Positions 23,764-27,070 of a stretch of 27,070 bases of DNA are shown in pieces; positions within the stretch are counted from its first letter, which is position 1; the number at the start of each line of letters is the position of its first letter. The stretch is taken from contig DFBX01000130.1 of NCBI GenBank assembly GCA_002366795.1, positions 1 to 27,070 of the forward strand, given 5' to 3'. The notes under the pieces were generated by a model, which was not told where the DNA came from, searched no databases, and saw only the letters and a program-made list of their open reading frames with translations. Origin of the DNA: Rhodobacteraceae bacterium UBA3069 (GTDB lineage: Bacteria > Pseudomonadota > Alphaproteobacteria > Rhodobacterales > Rhodobacteraceae). Made by a program: the position numbers and the translations under genes.

Positions 23764-24252
23764 ATGAGCCGCATCGACGACAGCCTGATCGCGATCCGCC
23801 GCATCCTGCGCGCGACCGAACTTTATGGCCGCGACCTCGCCCGCGAGGCAGGGCTGACCGCGGTGCAGTTCCGCGTGCTGCAGGTGGTGGCCGAAAAGGG
23901 CTGGTCCACCGCGACCGAAATCTCGGGCCGCATGGGCGTCAGCCAAGCCACCGTCACCTCGCTGGTGGACAAGCTGGTGCAAAAGGGCATGGTCACGCGG
24001 CAAAGGTCGGAACGCGACCGTCGCCAGACCGATATCATGATCACCGATCAGGGCCGCGCCACGATCCAAAACGCCCCCGACCCTCTGCAGCAGCGTTATG
24101 TCCGCCAGTTCGAGGCGCTTCCGGATTGGGAGCAATCCATGCTGATCTCTGCGCTGGAACGGGTCGCCGGCATGTTGGACGCGGGCGATATCGACGCCTC
24201 GCCGGTGCTGGATGTCGGTGACATCCGAAGCGACATCCGCCGCGGCAAATAA
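23764..24252 (+). CDS. ectR: MarR-family regulator, probable ectoine repressor (EctR-like)
   Basis: A 162-residue DNA-binding protein with MarR winged-helix architecture. It has LTAVQFRVLQVVAEKG (31-46), the recognition region MGVSQATVTSLVDKLVQKG (57-75) and a wing with RSERDRRQTDIMIT (81-94). The extended C-terminal tail, ending DVGDIRSDIRRGK, is longer than in minimal MarR proteins. Its position divergent to ectABC and the inverted repeats in the shared region match the known EctR1 arrangement, in which the protein represses ect genes at low salt. That role is inferred. The start at 23764 is chosen for GGAGG 6 bases upstream; an in-frame ATG at 23656 lacks one. The stop overlaps the next start (TAATG). 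Confidence 0.9.
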   Translation: MSRIDDSLIAIRRILRATELYGRDLAREAGLTAVQFRVLQVVAEKGWSTATEISGRMGVSQATVTSLVDKLVQKGMVTRQRSERDRRQTDIMITDQGRATIQNAPDPLQQRYVRQFEALPDWEQSMLISALERVAGMLDAGDIDASPVLDVGDIRSDIRRGK

Positions 24253-24599
24253 TGCAGGTCTTCGAAGGGGTGATAAGCGACCGCGGCTCCAAATACGCGG
24301 TGTCCGGCGGGCCCTGCACCTCCGCCGAGGAGGCCCGCGCCTTCATCAAGGATCTGTGCCGCCGCAAGAAATTCGCCAAGGCCACCCACAACACATGGGG
24401 CCTGCTGCTGCCCGATGGTCCGCTGAAAAACGACGATGGCGAATCCGGCGCGGGCATGGTCATCGTCCGTATGCTGGAGCGCGAGGGGCTGACCGGCCAC
24501 ATCATCACCGTCACCCGCTGGTATGGCGGAAAGCACTTGGGCGGAGACCGCTTCCGCCATGTGCAAGACGCAGTGCGCTATTATCTGGACCGTCTTTGA
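24252..24599 (+). CDS. IMPACT/YigZ-like (UPF0029) single-domain protein
   Basis: A 115-residue protein of the UPF0029/IMPACT N-terminal family. The signature is KFAKATHNTWGLLL (about 36-49), then DDGESGAGMVIVRMLE and ITVTRWYGGKHLGGDRF. E. coli YigZ is about twice as long with an additional C-terminal domain, so this is a single-domain form. The family has been tied to translation stress through IMPACT in eukaryotes, but the bacterial role is unclear. Its ATG overlaps the stop of the MarR gene, so it is translationally coupled to a presumed osmotic regulator. Its 3' end overlaps the convergent DCC gene by 19 bases. Confidence 0.9.
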   Translation: MQVFEGVISDRGSKYAVSGGPCTSAEEARAFIKDLCRRKKFAKATHNTWGLLLPDGPLKNDDGESGAGMVIVRMLEREGLTGHIITVTRWYGGKHLGGDRFRHVQDAVRYYLDRL

Positions 24600-24952
24600 C
24601 GGCGCTTGTGCCACTTATAAATCAAGGGCGCGAGAGCGCGATCATAGATAAGGACCGTCAGCGGGCGGATCACGGGCCACCCCGTCATCCGTGCCAGCCA
24701 GCGATAGCGCGGCATCGCGGCCCAAAGCACCCTAAACGCGGGCATTCCTGACAATACCTCGCCCCGATGCGACACGTAAAGCCGCCGCGCCGCCTGGTCG
24801 GCATCAATGCCCCATTCGTCCAGCGCGCCCGAATTCAGATCGTCGAACCGAATCGGCAGGTCATTCTTGCCCACATAACGCGCGCAGTGTCCGATCTCGG
24901 TCGAACACACCGGACACTGCCCGTTGAAAAGAACTTTGGTTTGATCGTCCAT
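24581..24952 (-). CDS. DCC-type thiol-disulfide oxidoreductase (DUF393)
   Basis: A 123-residue protein of the DUF393/DCC family. The N-terminal motif FNGQCPVCSTEIGHC carries a CXXC pair (Cys13, Cys16) in a thioredoxin-like position; the family usually reads YDGDCPLC, here slightly altered. A weakly hydrophobic middle and a very basic C terminus (KWHKRRQRRSR) follow. The substrate is unknown. ATG at 24952 is chosen over a TTG at 24961; no strong ribosome site is visible for either. Its 3' end overlaps the IMPACT-like gene on the other strand, so antisense interference is possible. Confidence 0.85.
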   Translation of the reverse strand: MDDQTKVLFNGQCPVCSTEIGHCARYVGKNDLPIRFDDLNSGALDEWGIDADQAARRLYVSHRGEVLSGMPAFRVLWAAMPRYRWLARMTGWPVIRPLTVLIYDRALAPLIYKWHKRRQRRSR

Positions 24953-25073
24953 GATGGGCAATCTAGTGCGGTTTCACCGTACTGAAAGCGCCGAACACAA
25001 CATTTCTGGCATCGTGCGCCGCGCCACGGATGGCCCCGGCGCTGCGGGCACAGGGATGGACGCGTGTTTGACG

Positions 25074-25098
25074 GCAAATGATCCCCCGGATCATTTGC
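25074..25098 (-). terminator. Perfect hairpin over the rimO stop codon
   Basis: GCAAATGATCC and GGATCATTTGC form an 11-bp stem with a 3-base loop. The rimO stop codon (25091-25093) lies inside the first arm. There is no T-run after it, so it may block exonucleases or aid Rho-dependent ending rather than act as an intrinsic terminator. Confidence 0.5.
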
Positions 25099-26482
25099 TG
25101 GTCGTCAGACACCCCCACAAATCATACTCCCCCGCCTCGTCCACTTCGACCGAGACGATGTCCCCAACCTTCAAGCCGCCCGTCCCCTCGTCGATGAACA
25201 GGTTGCCGTCGATCTCGGGCGCGTCGGCCTTGGTGCGGCAGGTGGCGATGCCGTCTTCGTCGATGTCATCCACGATCACATCCATCACGCGGCCCACCTT
25301 GGCTTGCAACTTGGCCTCGGAAATCGCCTGCGCCTTTTCCATGAAACGGTCCCAGCGCTCTTGCTTGACCGCGTCCGGCACATGATCGGGCAGATCGTTC
25401 GACCGCGCCCCATCGACGTTTTCGTATTGAAAACAGCCCACGCGGTCCAACTGCGCCTCGTCCATCCAGTCCAGCAGGTGCTGGAATTCCGCCTCCGTCT
25501 CGCCCGGATAGCCGACGATGAACGTCGATCGCAACGTGATGTCAGGGCACACATCCCGCCACGCCGCGATCTCCTCCAGCGTTTTCGCCCCCGCTGCGGG
25601 CCGTGCCATCCGGCGCAGGACATCGGGGTGCGAATGCTGGAACGGCATATCCAGATAGGGCAATATCAGCCCTTCTGCCATCAGCGGGATCAGATCGCGC
25701 ACATGCGGGTAGGGGTAGACGTAATGCAGCCGCACCCACGCGCCCAAAGACCCCAGTTCCCGCGCCAGATCGGTGATATGGCTGCGCACCTCGCGCCCAT
25801 GCCATTCATGCGTGGAATACTTGCGGTCCAAGCCATAGGCGCTGGTATCCTGGCTGATCACCAACAGTTCCCGCACACCGTTCTCCACCAGCTTTTCCGC
25901 CTCCCGCAGCACCGCATGCACGGGGCGGCTGGCCAGTTTCCCACGCATATCGGGAATGATGCAGAACTTGCACTTGTGGTTGCAGCCTTCGGAAATCTTC
26001 AGATAGCTGTAGTGGCGCGGGGTCAGCTTCACGCCGCTGGCAGGCATCAGATCAATGAAGGGATCGGGGCTGGGCGGCACCGCCCCATGCACCGCATCCA
26101 GCACCTGTTCATATTGGTGCGGGCCGGTGACGGCCAGCACCTTTGGATGCACGCCGGTGATATACTCCGGCTCCGCGCCCAGACAGCCGGTCACGATCAC
26201 CTTGCCGTTTTCCGTCAAAGCCTCGCCTATCGCCTCAAGGCTTTCCGCCTTGGCACTGTCCAGAAACCCGCAAGTGTTCACGATCACCGCATCCGCGCCG
26301 CTGTAATCGGGCGAGATACCATAACCCTCGGCCCGCAGCCGCGTCAGAATGCGTTCAGAATCCACCAAGGCCTTGGGACACCCCAAAGAAACCATTCCAA
26401 TGGTCGGCTGCCCCTTGCGCGACGTATCGGTCACACGGGCATTTGCAAGATCGGGGCGAAGGCTGGGCGGGTTCTGAGTCAT
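25091..26482 (-). CDS. rimO: Ribosomal protein S12 methylthiotransferase RimO
   Basis: RimO is a radical SAM enzyme that adds a methylthio group to the conserved aspartate of ribosomal protein S12. The 463-residue product has the family layout. The N-terminal UPF0004 domain has three cluster cysteines: C35 (VSLGCPKALVDSE), C71 (VNTCGF) and C100 (VTGCLGA). The radical SAM motif CX3CX2C is C167, C171 and C174 (CNHKCKFC), and a TRAM domain forms the last 65 residues. GCPKALVD distinguishes RimO from MiaB. The frame runs on upstream, but MTQNPPSL at 26482 is chosen as the likely start; GCGGGG just before it is a weak ribosome site. Confidence 0.95.
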   Translation of the reverse strand: MTQNPPSLRPDLANARVTDTSRKGQPTIGMVSLGCPKALVDSERILTRLRAEGYGISPDYSGADAVIVNTCGFLDSAKAESLEAIGEALTENGKVIVTGCLGAEPEYITGVHPKVLAVTGPHQYEQVLDAVHGAVPPSPDPFIDLMPASGVKLTPRHYSYLKISEGCNHKCKFCIIPDMRGKLASRPVHAVLREAEKLVENGVRELLVISQDTSAYGLDRKYSTHEWHGREVRSHITDLARELGSLGAWVRLHYVYPYPHVRDLIPLMAEGLILPYLDMPFQHSHPDVLRRMARPAAGAKTLEEIAAWRDVCPDITLRSTFIVGYPGETEAEFQHLLDWMDEAQLDRVGCFQYENVDGARSNDLPDHVPDAVKQERWDRFMEKAQAISEAKLQAKVGRVMDVIVDDIDEDGIATCRTKADAPEIDGNLFIDEGTGGLKVGDIVSVEVDEAGEYDLWGCLTTSK

Positions 26483-26582
26483 TCCCCGCATATAATGCCG
26501 GATCGGGCAGGGGGGAAGGGGATTGCTCTTGCATCGGTTTTTCAAGGTGCGCATGTTCCGCCAAACACGCAAGGGTTGGTTT

Positions 26583-26861
26583 GTGAAGCTTAAAGCAGTC
26601 ACGATTAAGAACTTTAAGGCCATCAAAGAGGCGAGTCTGGAGCTTGACGATTTCAACGTCATTGTTGACGCAAATGGTTCCGGAAAGAGTTCTGTGTTGC
26701 AGGCCCTGCACTGGATGCTGCAATCAGGCCGGAACAGGAACGTTGAGCAGAAAAATCTTTTTAAGGACGGGGCGACGCTTTCGGAAAAGGATGCAACCTA
26801 TATGCCCTCGCCTGACTATCGAAATGCGGGGCATGAAGGGGTTTATACTGCGAGTCCTTGA
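26583..26861 (+). pseudogene. 5' remnant of an AAA/ABC-type ATPase gene, truncated near an IS630 element
   Basis: The 92-residue product starts VKLKAVTIKNFKAIKEASLELDD, the classic N terminus of SMC-like, RecF-like or OLD-type ATPases, and continues into the Walker A region VDANGSGKSSVLQALHW. The usual first Gly of the P-loop (GxxxxGKS) is Asp29 here. After about 85 residues the protein ends at the border of the IS630 element, so Walker B and everything after are lost or moved. The GTG start at 26583 follows AGGG. GC content over the first 120 bases is about 45%, far below its neighbours, which points to foreign origin. It may be a relic of a defence or mobile-element gene; the type cannot be told from this piece. 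Confidence 0.75.
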
Positions 26862-27070
26862 ACACCCGAGAACACCCGAAGAACTGCTTGACGATTTAGG
26901 CGTAGTAGATTCAGGTCGATGCATGATCCGCCCGAGTTTTCTCTCTTCTCCCGCCCGCCTCGAATTGCTGGCTTGTGTGAAGCGTCAGCGTGAAGACCAC
27001 GGGATTGCCCGTCGGGCCAATGCGCTGTTGTTGCTCGATGATGGGATGTCGTGTGCGCAGGTCGCGCAGG
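26848..27070 (+). mobile_element. Left end of an IS630-family insertion sequence (partial)
   Basis: The element runs off the window. The outer border is placed near the TATA at 26844-26847 because the ATPase reading frame collapses there; this is an estimate. The segment CCCGAGAACACCCGAAGA (26865-26882) resembles the reverse complement of the IS end at the left window edge (shared ACCCGAAGA) and is the likely inner part of the terminal repeat. Confidence 0.6.
26923..27070 (+). CDS. IS630-family transposase, N-terminal fragment (3' end outside window)
   Basis: The frame is open from ATG 26923 to the window edge (49 codons). The product MIRPSFLSSPARLELLACVK, then QREDHGIARRANALLLLDDGMSCAQVAQ, reads as the N-terminal helix-turn-helix region of an IS630-type transposase, which binds the inverted repeats. 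ARRANALLLLDDGMS is typical of the family. It is in the same orientation as the C-terminal fragment at the other edge and could belong to the same kind of element. Confidence 0.8.
   Translation, partial: MIRPSFLSSPARLELLACVKRQREDHGIARRANALLLLDDGMSCAQVAQ

Noticed and set aside
24965..25090. Small gene in the DCC-rimO gap
   Set aside because: Only short frames without ribosome sites; the gap is explained by the rimO end hairpin and the DCC promoter region.
1..27070. tRNA, rRNA and CRISPR arrays; ectD hydroxylase; carA
   Set aside because: No cloverleaf-type sequence, rRNA segment or regular spaced direct repeat was seen, and neither ectD nor carA is present within the window. The 11-bp repeats at 23593-23625 are contiguous without spacers, so they are not CRISPR.

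Overview
The window is about 27 kb of high-GC chromosomal DNA from an alphaproteobacterium, most likely a marine or halophilic member of the Rhodobacterales (Roseobacter/Paracoccus relatives). Grounds for this are the protein style, a DUF1800/DUF1501 pair, an epimerase/DUF1467 pair, an AspRS of the non-discriminating type, small Cys4 proteins resembling DUF6455, and a complete ectoine cluster. No rRNA, tRNA or CRISPR array was seen. Numbers such as GC content were estimated by eye.

Layout. Both edges lie inside IS630-type insertion sequences in the same (+) orientation: the C-terminal end of a transposase at 1-287 and the N-terminal start of one from 26923 to the end. Next to each edge is lower-GC accessory DNA. 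On the left are a small putative regulator (353-811), an orphan membrane protein (975-1628) and a gene-free stretch that may encode a structured RNA (about 1820-1945). On the right is an AAA/ABC-type ATPase gene cut off after its Walker A region (26583-26861). Between them lies a core-genome segment: carB (-), aspS (+), a hemerythrin-like protein (-), DUF1800 and DUF1501 (+), a GNAT acetyltransferase (+), an orphan response regulator (-), methylmalonyl-CoA epimerase with DUF1467 (+), a minus-strand run of HDAC-like deacetylase, nitroreductase and EI24/CysZ-like membrane protein, DUF167 (+), a small unknown (-), an M48 lipoprotein protease (+) and a CBU_0592-like membrane protein (-).

The two most coherent systems are in the right half. 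First, four tandem paralogous small proteins (18372-19594), each with a CX2CX5CX16-20C motif, are preceded by FNR-type palindromes. One of these is a perfect TTGAT-N4-ATCAA centred exactly 41.5 bp upstream of the start implied by a plausible -10, which suggests oxygen-responsive expression of metal or Fe-S binding proteins. Second, the ectoine osmoprotectant operon ectA-ectB-ectC-ask (minus strand, 23506 to 19706) is transcribed away from a MarR-type regulator (ectR-like, 23764). The intergenic region holds nested inverted repeats over a predicted ectA promoter and three 11-bp helically phased repeats further upstream.

The end of the window has an IMPACT/YigZ-like protein translationally coupled to the MarR gene, a DCC-type thiol oxidoreductase, and rimO. 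Many gene ends carry clear intrinsic terminators. One serves two convergent genes and encodes the last codons of one of them inside its stem.
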